From positions 409,360 to 473,359 of the forward strand of contig JAMLJH010000001.1 in assembly GCA_023953615.1 (NCBI GenBank): a stretch of 64,000 nt of DNA, written 5' to 3'. Of the stretch, positions 43,524-52,821 are shown in pieces. The notes below the pieces were generated by a model. The model did no database searches and had not been told where the DNA came from. It saw nothing but the letters and a program-made list of their open reading frames with translations. The stretch's first letter is position 1, and each line of letters starts with the position of its first letter. Origin of the DNA: Verrucomicrobiia bacterium (GTDB lineage Bacteria > Verrucomicrobiota > Verrucomicrobiia > Limisphaerales > JADLHS01). The position numbers and the translations under genes were made by a program.

Positions 43524-44213
43524 ATGAAAATTCAGATCCGCCATTTTGTATTGCTGTGCCTCTTCGCTTCCAAAATGTATTTGCTCACGTCCTCGCTGTA
43601 TGCTCAAGGCGCTTATCTTTCAAATCTCAGCAGAACCCCTGTAGGTAGTGTCGGAATCGGAAACGATGCTTGGTTCGCGCAAAATTTTACCACCGGGACA
43701 AACTCAGCAGGGTATTATTTTGACAGCGCTTTACTCTCGATGGATTCGCTTTCCAGCGTGCCGCTCGGATTTTCTGTGTTTTTATACGATGATAGCGGCC
43801 TACTAAGACCTCAAAGCATCCTCGCAACTCTGGCGGGAGAATCCCATCCAACCAGTGCTGGCATTTATACTTATACCGATTCCGATCTGGTTCTTTCTCC
43901 TTCCACAAGGTATTGGGTTGTCCTTACTTCTCAGTCGCCCATCTCAGATGGGGCGTATAACGCCCAGCTTGTGACGGCCACTTTTCCTAACTACGATGCC
44001 ATCGAGGGATGGTTTATGGGGCGTTCTTATTATGCTTCTCCGGACGGCTTGAATTGGACTTTAACGGGAGGTTATGCGCTTCAATTCGCAATTAACGCCA
44101 CAGCCATCCCCGAGCCGTCGTCATTGGCGTTGGTTTTGTGCGGCGGGGCGCTCTGGCTGGCGGCGCGCGGGCGGCGGCGCAACGGAGGCGCGGTCAAACG
44201 CCCAGTTCCCTAA
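43524..44213 (+). CDS. PEP-CTERM sorted protein 2 (choice-of-anchor type)
   Basis: 229 residues. Signal peptide MKIQIRHFVLLCLFASKMYL then an Ala-containing site. The ectodomain shares with protein 1 the WFAQNFTTGTNSAGYYFDSA pattern and similar later strands (DLVLSPSTRYWVVLTSQSP), so the two are tandem duplicates. The C-terminus has IPEPSSLALVLCGGALWL and ARGRRRNGG. Its start lies 75 bases after gene 1. The ectodomains differ much more than the tags, as expected from gene conversion or selection on the tag. Confidence 0.88.
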   Translation: MKIQIRHFVLLCLFASKMYLLTSSLYAQGAYLSNLSRTPVGSVGIGNDAWFAQNFTTGTNSAGYYFDSALLSMDSLSSVPLGFSVFLYDDSGLLRPQSILATLAGESHPTSAGIYTYTDSDLVLSPSTRYWVVLTSQSPISDGAYNAQLVTATFPNYDAIEGWFMGRSYYASPDGLNWTLTGGYALQFAINATAIPEPSSLALVLCGGALWLAARGRRRNGGAVKRPVP

Positions 44214-44333
44214 ACCAAAACACCGGGATGCGATTCCATGCCATGAAATCAAGCCCTCCTTCCCGAACTGCTGAAACCGTGGCGTGACACATTACGCCGC
44301 GTACTATGAATTCGAGATCGTCTTTGAACCGGA

Positions 44334-45005
44334 ATGAAAGGAATTATGAGAACCTATGAATCCCAATGGGCGCGGTGTGCCAGTCTGTTGTTTGGTTTGG
44401 CGGTTGTTTCACCCGCTTTTGGTCAAGGCACCCTGATTGGCCCCTCCATCCGCAACGGAAGCTTCGAGGACGGAGTAATCACACCGTGGAGTGGGAATAA
44501 TCTCACGGCAGCTCAAGATTCCAGTTTCGCGAGCCATGGAAGTTGGTACGCAGTGGTGAGTTCACTTGTCTCAACCGCCCAAAACCTGACACCAGACCCA
44601 ACTGACGGGCTCACTTTCTTACTCACTTTCGACGCCAGAATGGGTGTGCCCGGCTTCGATTCAGTCTCAACGCGGATGGATGCTCGGACGCCAGAGGGTG
44701 CTTCATTAAGCGCCAGCATCACCCCCATTGCCGTTCCACCATTAAGCGCCTCCGCTTGGCAGAGCTATCAATACCAACTTGAAATGCCGGGGGCTTGGGA
44801 TAGCGCGGGCATCTTCTTCTCGATCGCCTTCAGCAAAAGTCAGCCGCTTGGCGGGGTCACACATTTTGCGTATTTGGACAATGTGGTCCTCCAACAAATT
44901 CCCGAGCCATCGTCGTTGGCGTTGGTTTTGTGCGGCGGCGCGCTTTGGCTGACGGCGCGAGAGCGCCGGCGCAACGGAGGCACGGTCAAACGCCCAGTTC
45001 CCTAA
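44334..45005 (+). CDS. PEP-CTERM sorted protein 3
   Basis: 223 residues; ATG at 44346 (MRTYESQWARC) is an alternative start. Signal sequence up to VVSPAFG. The ectodomain is a different beta sandwich (LIGPSIRNGSFEDGVITPWS; a DUF642-like NGSFE opening) with AGIFFSIAFSKSQPLGG. The tag IPEPSSLALVLCGGALWL is identical, followed by TARERRRNGGT. Its ectodomain is unrelated to those of genes 1 and 2, so tag and ectodomain have separate histories. It is preceded by a 120-base spacer. Confidence 0.87.
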   Translation: MKGIMRTYESQWARCASLLFGLAVVSPAFGQGTLIGPSIRNGSFEDGVITPWSGNNLTAAQDSSFASHGSWYAVVSSLVSTAQNLTPDPTDGLTFLLTFDARMGVPGFDSVSTRMDARTPEGASLSASITPIAVPPLSASAWQSYQYQLEMPGAWDSAGIFFSIAFSKSQPLGGVTHFAYLDNVVLQQIPEPSSLALVLCGGALWLTARERRRNGGTVKRPVP

Positions 45006-45102
45006 ACCAAAATACCGGGATGCGATTCCGAGTCATGAAATCAAGCCCTCGATTCGACCGTTTTCATCAAAGCGTCAATCCCATATCAATAAGCTTAACT
45101 TT

Positions 45103-45684
45103 ATGAGCAGCAAATTGATTCAAATCGCACTCTTCGGTTTAACGCTCGGCTCCGCTGAGCTGCGGGTTGTGGCTCAAGGTTACATTGCCTTCAACAACCT
45201 GCCGCCGGCCAATGGTCTGGTTTATCTTGCCAGCGACATCCCGGGTGGACTCTTGTTAGATCAGGATGTCAATTTTGCGCTCCTTGCCGGAACGGATTCG
45301 CTTAATCTGCAACTGATCAGCAAATGGCTTTTGAGCGATGGTTCAGCCACCGGAATCAATGTGGCTCCCGGCCGGTTCGCTGATCCGAACCAAGCCGCCT
45401 ATGCCGTGCCCGGCACCGAGCCGGGAGATGCCGTGTATATCGTGGTCATGGCTTGGGCTGGCCCGGTTGATTCTTGGGAGGCTACGGGTCTGCATGGTAT
45501 TGCAGAATTCTGGAACCCCAGCGGCACCGCCGATCTGCCTTCCAGCTTAACTGGCATGGACTCCTTCATTATCGGTATTCCCGAGCCATCGTCGTTGGCG
45601 TTGGTTTTGTGCGGCGGAGCGCTCTGGCTGGCGGCGCGAGGGCGGCACAACGGAGGCGCGGTCAAACGCCCAGTTTCTTTGTAA
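45103..45684 (+). CDS. PEP-CTERM sorted protein 4
   Basis: 193 residues. Short signal peptide (MSSKLIQIALFGLTLGSA). The ectodomain (GYIAFNNLPPANGLVYLASD; EPGDAVYIVVMAWAGPVDSW) differs from the other three. The tag IPEPSSLALVLCGGALWL is again the same, but the basic tail is shorter (ARGRHNGGA) and the stop lies two codons later. It closes the array and is followed by repeat A. Confidence 0.86.
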   Translation: MSSKLIQIALFGLTLGSAELRVVAQGYIAFNNLPPANGLVYLASDIPGGLLLDQDVNFALLAGTDSLNLQLISKWLLSDGSATGINVAPGRFADPNQAAYAVPGTEPGDAVYIVVMAWAGPVDSWEATGLHGIAEFWNPSGTADLPSSLTGMDSFIIGIPEPSSLALVLCGGALWLAARGRHNGGAVKRPVSL

Positions 45685-45731
45685 TTCCCCTTTCTCTCTG
45701 CGCCTCGGCGCCTGGATAGCTCTTAACTTCA

Positions 45732-45936
45732 AAATCTGATGTCGTCCGCGAGACGCGAACGACCACCGCCGAGGACGGCGATGCTCCCCCATTCCTCTGC
45801 CAATTATTCCCTTGTCTTCCCGTTCGAGTATTTCGTGTATTTCGCGGTTCTATTTCCCTTGGGAGGGACGCGTTCCACCGCGTCCCTGAACCGCAACGGA
45901 AACAACTGACAGGATGACAGGACGACAGGATGACAG
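45732..45936 (+). repeat. palindromic repeat family A, full copy
   Basis: It begins with the cttaacttcaaaatctgatg lead-in and has the same three hairpins and tail as the copies at 23896 and 40641. It ends in a gacagga-type microsatellite that the 40641 copy also carries. Confidence 0.9.
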
Positions 45937-45940
45937 TCCC

Positions 45941-45982
45941 CTGCCGCTTTGGAATCATCGGCCCGCGACCGGAAAGCGGCAG
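45941..45982. repeat. perfect 10-base inverted repeat
   Basis: Arms ctgccgcttt and aaagcggcag are exact complements with a 22-base loop. It lies directly after repeat A. It could be a bidirectional terminator between the convergent PEP-CTERM array and the beta-helix gene. Confidence 0.6.
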
Positions 45983-46122
45983 AAGCCTGCCGCAGTCCAG
46001 GACGCTGTCGCGGGAATGCTCGTCCCGAACCAAGAGCGGTCGTCCGTTTGACCCCAACGCTTGGCTCGAAGTTGGAAGGCCCGCTGCGTCATGTCGGCGG
46101 TTAGAGGAATACTGAAAATGCG

Positions 46123-48297
46123 CTAGCGTCTGGGGCCTACTTGGCGCAGGTCCAGCGGTTGGAAGCCGAGCTTGAGCGCCGGCGACTGACGGCGGAGACG
46201 GAAGTCGTCCTTTTGCGGCGCGATAAAAAGCGGATCGGCAATGAGCGAATGTCGGTCGTGCCCGCGCGCGCGCCATTGGTCCAGGGTCGCCCCGGCAAAT
46301 TTCATTGCGGCAGGATTGGTGGCCAGGCGCGTGTCCCAATAAACATTGTCGTCGAGGTTGAATTGATCGTTCTTCCAGGTGCTGCCGAGCAACACGCCTT
46401 GATTGAAATAGACGATGTTGTTGGTGAAGCTGAAGCTCAGGTGATCCTCGTCACGCGAGCGCTGGAGCTGCTGGTCGCGCGCGAAGGCGAAGATATTGTT
46501 CCGGATGATGTTCGTCTCCCCGTAGTGCTGATGAAATCCGCCGTGCGTGGTGCGATAGACCAGATTGCTTTCGAGCAGAATGCCGCTACTGCCTTCGTCG
46601 GTGTAAAGGCCCCAGCCGCCATATTTCGTCGCGGCCACGTCGTGCCAAAGATTGTTGATGACGCGTGTGCCGGGTTGTTTGCCCAGTAAATAAATGCCCG
46701 CCATATCGCTGAGCACCGGCCCATCGCCATCGGACGCCACGCCGATGTGGTGGACGTGATTGAACTCAACCAAGTTATTGGAGGCGAGCGCCGTGCCGTA
46801 ACCCCATGTCCAGCCAATGGATACGCCCGAGTAATAGAAGTCGTTGATTTCGTTGTGGGACAGAATGTTGTTGGGCGATTGCCCGATCCACACGCCGATG
46901 CCGCTCTGGAACATTTTTCCGCCGTGATGAATGTAGCAGTCGGAAACCTCGTTGCCGCCGGATTGCTCGGCTTCCGTTTTGCGAATGGCGGTTTCGCCCA
47001 GCTTCAATCCGCCGGCGCCCAAGTCATAAATGTCGCAATGGGTGATGCGATTCCACGAACAGCCCCGGGCCAGTTCGATGCCGTAAGTGCCAACGTGCGC
47101 GATGGTGCAGTTGGTGAACACGCATTGGCGCACGCCCTCGCCCCAGATCGCGCCGGGCACGCCGACTGCGGCTTGATTGAATCCGCCGACTTCATTTGCG
47201 GGCGCGGGCCAGCCGCCCGTTGCGGTTTTGTCGTCGGGTCGGGGCAAATTCCATTCGGCGTGCGCGAACGTCAGACCGTTGAACTGAATCTCCCGAACGT
47301 ATTGTTCCTTGGCGATATCGCCTTCGAGCCGCAGGATTTGACTTAACACCGGTGCAATGGCGGTAAAATTCTTGATGCGCTCGCCGGCTTGCGGCGCGTA
47401 ATAAATCATCCCGGCAGCCGCGTCGAGATACCATTCGCCCGGAGCATCCAGCGCTTCAAAAACGCCTTCGACGTAATAAAGATCGTCGGGTTGCAGCTCG
47501 AAGACCGAGCGTTTGGCCAGATTGACGCGATGGGACGCTTCGTCCACGGACGCAATCGGCAGGCGCGATTCCACCCAACGACTCATCGCAACAATTTCAC
47601 CGTTGGTCAGCGAAGGCCAGTTGCGCAGGTCGCCGGCGTTGAACTCGAACCGGCGATGTCCCTCCGTCCATTGCGCCACTTTGTCCGGCAGGGCCTTGAT
47701 CTTGAAGTAACCGGTGTTCGGATGTCGCGCCCGCACGCGGCGCTCGCCGTTGACCCATAGCTCGCGAAAATACCAGTCGCCACGACGCGCCGCCGGCACT
47801 TCTGCAACCCAGAGCTTGCGGCCGTTCGCCGTGGTTTCGCGCCAATGGGTAATGGCACGCCCACCACTGAGGATCGGTTTCTCGCCGGGATAAGCCTGCC
47901 ATTGCAGCGCGGAATCCTCGGGACGCAACACAATCGGCGACTCCAGAAAATAAATGCCGCGCCGTTGATAAAGTTTGGCGCTGGCCGTGTTACCGGATTG
48001 CTGACGCTGCGCGCGGATGGCTTGCAACGCGTGCGCCACAGTGGCGAAGGGGCCGTCGGTGCGCCGACGATTCGGTTTGGCCAAAGTGCCGCTCCAGGCG
48101 TCGTTGCCGTTGGTCGCCACGAAAAAAGTGCGTCCGTCTTGCTTTGGCGTCGCCGCGAAGGCAGGGCCGGCCTCGATCAGCACCATAAGCGCCGCAATCA
48201 GCAGTCCGAACGCGCGCCGGCGGTAACGTCGGATGAAAGCCATCCCAAACCCAACCGAGGCGGGCCGGGAGTTTTTAGTTTGAACAGGTTGATTCAT
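46123..48297 (-). CDS. secreted right-handed beta-helix polysaccharide-active protein
   Basis: 724 residues with signal peptide (FGLLIAALMVLIEAGPAFA). The N-terminal part has the FFVATNGNDAWSGTLAKPN opening and YFLESPIVL repeats typical of parallel beta-helix proteins, including lyases and GH141-like enzymes. The long C-terminal helix region has many short Asn/Gly-rich coils (FTNCTIAHVGTYGIELARG; LESNLVYRTTHGGFHQHYG). No catalytic residue can be assigned. It overlaps the pectate-lyase-like gene upstream by four bases, so both are made together. Confidence 0.78.
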   Translation of the reverse strand: MNQPVQTKNSRPASVGFGMAFIRRYRRRAFGLLIAALMVLIEAGPAFAATPKQDGRTFFVATNGNDAWSGTLAKPNRRRTDGPFATVAHALQAIRAQRQQSGNTASAKLYQRRGIYFLESPIVLRPEDSALQWQAYPGEKPILSGGRAITHWRETTANGRKLWVAEVPAARRGDWYFRELWVNGERRVRARHPNTGYFKIKALPDKVAQWTEGHRRFEFNAGDLRNWPSLTNGEIVAMSRWVESRLPIASVDEASHRVNLAKRSVFELQPDDLYYVEGVFEALDAPGEWYLDAAAGMIYYAPQAGERIKNFTAIAPVLSQILRLEGDIAKEQYVREIQFNGLTFAHAEWNLPRPDDKTATGGWPAPANEVGGFNQAAVGVPGAIWGEGVRQCVFTNCTIAHVGTYGIELARGCSWNRITHCDIYDLGAGGLKLGETAIRKTEAEQSGGNEVSDCYIHHGGKMFQSGIGVWIGQSPNNILSHNEINDFYYSGVSIGWTWGYGTALASNNLVEFNHVHHIGVASDGDGPVLSDMAGIYLLGKQPGTRVINNLWHDVAATKYGGWGLYTDEGSSGILLESNLVYRTTHGGFHQHYGETNIIRNNIFAFARDQQLQRSRDEDHLSFSFTNNIVYFNQGVLLGSTWKNDQFNLDDNVYWDTRLATNPAAMKFAGATLDQWRARGHDRHSLIADPLFIAPQKDDFRLRRQSPALKLGFQPLDLRQVGPRR

Positions 48298-49571
48298 TTT
48301 TTCACCTCGTCGGCGGCGTTGTTCGCGATGACGATATTGCCTTTACTGTTGTTGATAATGCGGCTCGGTCCGTGCATGAGGTTACCGGTGATCACCGCGC
48401 GTTGCACGCCGCTACCCAATTCAATCTGGGGTTTATTTTCCTGAAATTCGCAACCGCGCACCAGCACGTTGCCGCCTTCGACTTGCAGGGCCGCCCGCCC
48501 TTCCTGGCGGCGATCCCACTGAACGAAAATGCAATCGCCAAAGCCCACCGTGCCTTTTCCAGCGATCTTTGCGATTTGATTGCACGGGCCCCAAAACGCG
48601 GAATTCACGAAACGCACGCTGCCGGAGTTGTTCGGGCCGACGCGGATCATCGTCGGGTCGGGGCCGTGAAACGAAACGAATTCGCCGTTCGAAATCAGCA
48701 AGCCGATGCGCGAACACTGCTCAACTTCCAGCGCCGTGAAACAATCGTCCGCGCCGATGCCGAGGAAGTTGCCGTTGCAATCGCCGGTTTGAGTCCGGAT
48801 GAACTTGTAGCCCACGCCGTAGCCGAAGCAGAACGTGTTGAAGACGTATTGCCAGTCACTCTTGCCAAAGATGAACGCCTCGCCGTGTTGCTGTTGCCAT
48901 TCAAACAACTTGGGTTTCATGCTCCACCAGGGATTGAAGTGGACGTTTTCGATGCGTCCGATGTCGTAGATGGCGTCCACAAAAATGCCGCGCCGCAGCG
49001 GTTGTCCATGCACGTCGCGAATCAGGTGCCGTTCATTCTGCGACGCATCAATTCCGTTGTACGGATTCAACAACTCGACCGCGAGCACCGCCGGGTTCTT
49101 CCCGCGCATGGCGATGGCGTAGGGATACGGCTTGGGTTCGGCATCCACGTTTTGCTCGGGATAATAAATCACGACGCCTTTCAACGTGCTGTTGTGATTG
49201 AGCGTGATGAACGGCGGCGCGTCTTCCGTGCCTGCATCGGCGGTGACGAGCAACGTCGTGCCATCCTCCGTCGGCTTGGGCAGGCCGGGATTGCGGATGC
49301 CGTTGTGCGCGGGGACGGATTCCCAGATGCCCTTCAACGTGACGGCGGACGGCACGTTGAGGTGTCCGGCGAAGAAATAATTTCCGCGCGGCGCCTGCAC
49401 CACGCCGCCACCGGCCTGGCCCGCGGCATCCAGCGCCTTTTGAAAAGCCGCCGTGTCGTCGGTTTTACCATCCGCCTTCGCACCGAAGTCCAGGACGGAA
49501 AACGTATCGGCGCTCCAAGCGGTGCCAGCGGCCCAAATCAGACCGCAGATGAGGAGAAGTTGTCGGTTCAT
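48294..49571 (-). CDS. secreted pectate-lyase-3-type beta-helix protein
   Basis: 425 residues with a signal peptide (MNRQLLLICGLIWAAGTAWS). The opening FSVLDFGAKADGKTDDTAAFQ is the classic Pectate_lyase_3 motif, followed by AGGGVVQAPRGNYFFAGHL. A parallel beta-helix is expected for the rest. Such proteins include lyases, epimerases and polygalacturonases; the exact activity is not decidable here. It follows the DUF6259 gene by 46 bases and overlaps the next gene. Confidence 0.86.
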   Translation of the reverse strand: MNRQLLLICGLIWAAGTAWSADTFSVLDFGAKADGKTDDTAAFQKALDAAGQAGGGVVQAPRGNYFFAGHLNVPSAVTLKGIWESVPAHNGIRNPGLPKPTEDGTTLLVTADAGTEDAPPFITLNHNSTLKGVVIYYPEQNVDAEPKPYPYAIAMRGKNPAVLAVELLNPYNGIDASQNERHLIRDVHGQPLRRGIFVDAIYDIGRIENVHFNPWWSMKPKLFEWQQQHGEAFIFGKSDWQYVFNTFCFGYGVGYKFIRTQTGDCNGNFLGIGADDCFTALEVEQCSRIGLLISNGEFVSFHGPDPTMIRVGPNNSGSVRFVNSAFWGPCNQIAKIAGKGTVGFGDCIFVQWDRRQEGRAALQVEGGNVLVRGCEFQENKPQIELGSGVQRAVITGNLMHGPSRIINNSKGNIVIANNAADEVKK

Positions 49572-49617
49572 GTTTTTATCAAACGCTCTATGGATTATTA
49601 CGCGCCACGATTCAACC

Positions 49618-52600
49618 CTATTTGGCGGCGCTTGCCAACCTCGGTTCGCCCCAAAGCACCTCGCTCGAGTACGCGTAGCTTTCGCTTCGGGTCAGGCAGG
49701 TCAACAGGATCGGCTGACCGCGCCACGGGGTAAGATCAATTTCCACCGGCAACCAACCATCATGGGATTCCATCACTCGCTCGAACTGCGACGCTCCGTT
49801 GACCAGCACTTCGCAACGCGTCCGCTGCGCCGGCGGGCCATCGCGAAAACCAACGGCCGCAAGCAAACGCACCGGCGCGTCCGGCAACCGCACCAGCCAA
49901 TCCACCAAGGCGCGGCCACGAATCGGCGGTTGCAGACTGAGCGCGTGTTTTTGCACGCCACCCGAAGTCGCCCGGGTTACGCCGTTCAGATACGGCGGTG
50001 CGGCCGGTATTTCAATACCCGTCTCGAAAGTGATCTGTTGAGTAAAACGGGTGGCCAACAGATCCGTGGTCGCGGTGACCGGCGCGGGTTCAGCGAACAT
50101 CAAAATCAGCGGCCCCGGCAGCGGCAGGCTCACCATGGCGGTGCCGGTGGGGCTTGCGTTCAGGGCGAGTTGATTTGTGCCCGACCACGCCGCGCGGACC
50201 TCTTTCAAGGCGGCCAGATGAATGGTTTGCGCCACGGGCGGCGCGCTGGATTGCACAACAATCCGGGGTTGGTTCAATAGCGCCCAATCGAACGACGGAT
50301 CATTTTTAGGTCCGGCATCCACGGTCAGGCGAAGCTGAACCAACTGCCCGGCCAGCGGGGTGAGGTCCAGCTCCAAAGGCTGGGGCTGGGCGCTGTCTTG
50401 ATGAATCTCCGCCGCGTATTCTTGAGGGCCGAGCCGAACCGAGACGCGATAAGTTGCGCCATCGGATTGCCCAACGGCTGCGTCCCGCAATCGGGCCGCG
50501 CCCGTAAAGCGAACGCGTTCGCCTTGCGGCAGGCGCACCGTAAATTCGACAAAGGTGATCGGTCGTCCGTGAGCGGCTGCCTCACCGCGCCACGGCGGAT
50601 GAATGAACAGGCCGTCCTGGTCGGTTTGCAACAAGCCACCCGAGTCAGAATCCTCAAAATGCAGCGTGTCGCCGACGCGGGTGGTGCCGTCGGCAAAGCG
50701 CACGCCGGTTTTGACCGGCCCCTCAAAATCCCAAAGCTGAATTTCATTGGGCGCTTTTAGATTTTGAAATTGAAAGCGGGCAAAATTCTCATGCACGCCA
50801 GCTTGTTCAAGCGCCATACCTTCAGGCAAAGCGGTGAGGTGCGGAACATTCAAATCGCGGGGAGTCGCGGACCAAGCGTAGGCGCGTTTCGGATCGAGGC
50901 CGAGCAGACGCTTTCCGTCGTACGCCGGCCAACCGGGAATCGAGCCGGCCAGAGTCACCTCATTCACGCCTTCAATGCGACGGCTGAGAATTGGCTCGGT
51001 CGCATTGGTGGTCGCGGGTTGCCAGCCGAAGACCACACCGTGATCCTGGCGATAGAAAGCCGTGCCGCCGTCGGCGAGCCGATAGCGAAACACGTCGTTC
51101 GGCTGCCAGACTGAATCAAAGTCCGGCCGGGGTTGATGTCGTTGAAAAAATTGAGCCAGTCGAAACACTTCAACGGCGGGCGGCGAAAGGTGAGTCAATT
51201 GGGTGGCGTCAGGTTGGTTGTAAGTTGGAAGCGCGCCGAACGCCTCGTAAGCGCGTTGCCAGACGGTGAAGAGATCGCCCTGTCCCGGATTGGCCATGCC
51301 GATGTAGCCGTAGATTTTTGTGTCGGGCGCCAGCACTGCGGAGCTGACCGGATGTGACATCGCCACCAGGCGATCGTTCCAGGTGAAGTGCATGTGGTCC
51401 ATGCTCCAGATGTGGCGTTGCGCGAAGGCTTCGTAAGGGCTGGTGATTTCGTTCAAGCCTTCGCCACTCAAAGCGACATCGGGCAACGCGGCGCGCAGTT
51501 CGCGATGCAGAGCTTGGCTGCCTTCGATGCCGGTCAGTCCGTCCACCAGTCCATTGGCGTCATTGTAAATGCAGAGCGTCTGATCGAGGTGCAGCGCGTC
51601 CACGTAATGAGTGCGCACCAACTCGGTCATGCGCGCGATGAACATTGCCCGCCAGACACGACTTGCCGGATTGATGTAAGCAAACTTGATGGGCGGATGG
51701 GCCGGCCATTCCCAGCCGAGCAATTCGCCCGTGAACGAATTGCGATAGTGCGCGTGCTTGACCTGCTCGTAAAAGGGATGGTCGGTCTGGCAGCCAAAAT
51801 AGTTTACGTGCGGCATCACGCGAAAACCCAGCCGGTGCGCCGCCGCGATGAAGCCATCAAATTCCGGTACGGCGGTGTAATCGGGATAATCACGGTCGTA
51901 GCCGGCGGCACGCCAGTCCGTAACGTAGAGCAGGGTTTGTGCGGGATTACAATGGCGCGCCAACTCCGGCAACAGCGCCGCTGATTGCACCGACAAGGTC
52001 ACGACGAATTGCGTGTTACGCACCCAGTCCGGTCGCTCCTGGGAACCGGGTGTCGGATGCCGCCGCGCCGCCCACTGCCGGTAAAGCGCCGCCCCGGTCA
52101 GCCAATCGCCCTGATAAGCAGTGAGACGCCAGCGACAGGAGGTGATGCGCTCTTTATCGGTGAATGGCGCGAGGTTGCGACTCTCGAAACGCAGCCGAAA
52201 ACTTCGGTTGCTGTGTTCCACCGTCAGATTTTTGTAGCGCGGGGCATTGTCATCAGCGCGGATGAGAAACCCACCCGCGCGGCCCTGGAGCAGAACAAAT
52301 CCGGCTTCCCACATCATGGGATAATCAAACTCCCGGCGCCCCGCCGGGGCGGACGCGCTGAAGCGTTGGCCGCTGCAACCGGGAACAAGCACTTCAAACT
52401 GGTCGGGAATATCCGCAATCGCCCAAGAAATACCGGCGAGTTTTTTCTGCGGGGACGTGCCGGTCTGCGTAAGCAACACATCACCGGTGTCGGGTTCAAT
52501 TTCCGCGCGCAACTCGAAATCACCCAGCCCGGGCCAGACGCCGGTTTGCGTCGCCACCAAACTGCTGACGACCTCACGACTGTTGGTGACGGGCAGCAGC

Positions 52601-52818
52601 GGCTCGTTCAATCGGTGCAATCCCGCCGGGAGCGCCATGCTTTTGGGTGACACCACGAACGCTTCCTGCGTGAGTTGATTTCTCAGTTCAACCACGACGC
52701 CATCTCGCAGCGTCAATGCGAGTTGCGACGAACGAAGCTCAGCTCCATTCGTCGCGCCCAGCCCACTGCAAAATACCGCCCACAGCAGCGTGGTGGCCGT
52801 GCGGTTGGGACGCTTCAT
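49618..52818 (-). CDS. secreted DUF6259-type glycoside-hydrolase-like protein
   Basis: 1066 residues with a signal peptide (MKRPNRTATTLLWAVFCSG). An N-terminal beta-sandwich (about 30-260) is followed by a TIM-barrel segment. This carries LLYVTDWRAAGYDRDYPDY, GFRVMPHVNYFGC and VDALHLDQTLCIYNDANG, in which Asp residues may be catalytic, and HIWSMDHMHFTWNDRLVAM. Two further beta domains close the protein, one with YRVSVRLGPQEYAAEIHQDS. The arrangement fits DUF6259, related to GH families acting on alpha-linked sugars, but substrate is unknown. It follows the GH2 gene by three bases. Confidence 0.78.
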   Translation of the reverse strand: MKRPNRTATTLLWAVFCSGLGATNGAELRSSQLALTLRDGVVVELRNQLTQEAFVVSPKSMALPAGLHRLNEPLLPVTNSREVVSSLVATQTGVWPGLGDFELRAEIEPDTGDVLLTQTGTSPQKKLAGISWAIADIPDQFEVLVPGCSGQRFSASAPAGRREFDYPMMWEAGFVLLQGRAGGFLIRADDNAPRYKNLTVEHSNRSFRLRFESRNLAPFTDKERITSCRWRLTAYQGDWLTGAALYRQWAARRHPTPGSQERPDWVRNTQFVVTLSVQSAALLPELARHCNPAQTLLYVTDWRAAGYDRDYPDYTAVPEFDGFIAAAHRLGFRVMPHVNYFGCQTDHPFYEQVKHAHYRNSFTGELLGWEWPAHPPIKFAYINPASRVWRAMFIARMTELVRTHYVDALHLDQTLCIYNDANGLVDGLTGIEGSQALHRELRAALPDVALSGEGLNEITSPYEAFAQRHIWSMDHMHFTWNDRLVAMSHPVSSAVLAPDTKIYGYIGMANPGQGDLFTVWQRAYEAFGALPTYNQPDATQLTHLSPPAVEVFRLAQFFQRHQPRPDFDSVWQPNDVFRYRLADGGTAFYRQDHGVVFGWQPATTNATEPILSRRIEGVNEVTLAGSIPGWPAYDGKRLLGLDPKRAYAWSATPRDLNVPHLTALPEGMALEQAGVHENFARFQFQNLKAPNEIQLWDFEGPVKTGVRFADGTTRVGDTLHFEDSDSGGLLQTDQDGLFIHPPWRGEAAAHGRPITFVEFTVRLPQGERVRFTGAARLRDAAVGQSDGATYRVSVRLGPQEYAAEIHQDSAQPQPLELDLTPLAGQLVQLRLTVDAGPKNDPSFDWALLNQPRIVVQSSAPPVAQTIHLAALKEVRAAWSGTNQLALNASPTGTAMVSLPLPGPLILMFAEPAPVTATTDLLATRFTQQITFETGIEIPAAPPYLNGVTRATSGGVQKHALSLQPPIRGRALVDWLVRLPDAPVRLLAAVGFRDGPPAQRTRCEVLVNGASQFERVMESHDGWLPVEIDLTPWRGQPILLTCLTRSESYAYSSEVLWGEPRLASAAK

Positions 52819-52821
52819 GCG

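Larger units (their letters stand above)
45685..46122. other. intergenic stretch with repeat A copy and a hairpin
   Basis: About 438 bases with no gene. Repeat A full copy (45732-45936) is followed by a short gacaggatgacaggac tandem stretch and a perfect 10-base inverted repeat (45941-45982). The remaining 140 bases before the leftward beta-helix gene end show nothing recognisable. Confidence 0.65.

Noticed and set aside
48372..49733. 453-residue open frame on the plus strand
   Set aside because: It is antisense to the pectate-lyase-like gene and has no motif; long antisense frames are expected in GC-rich DNA.
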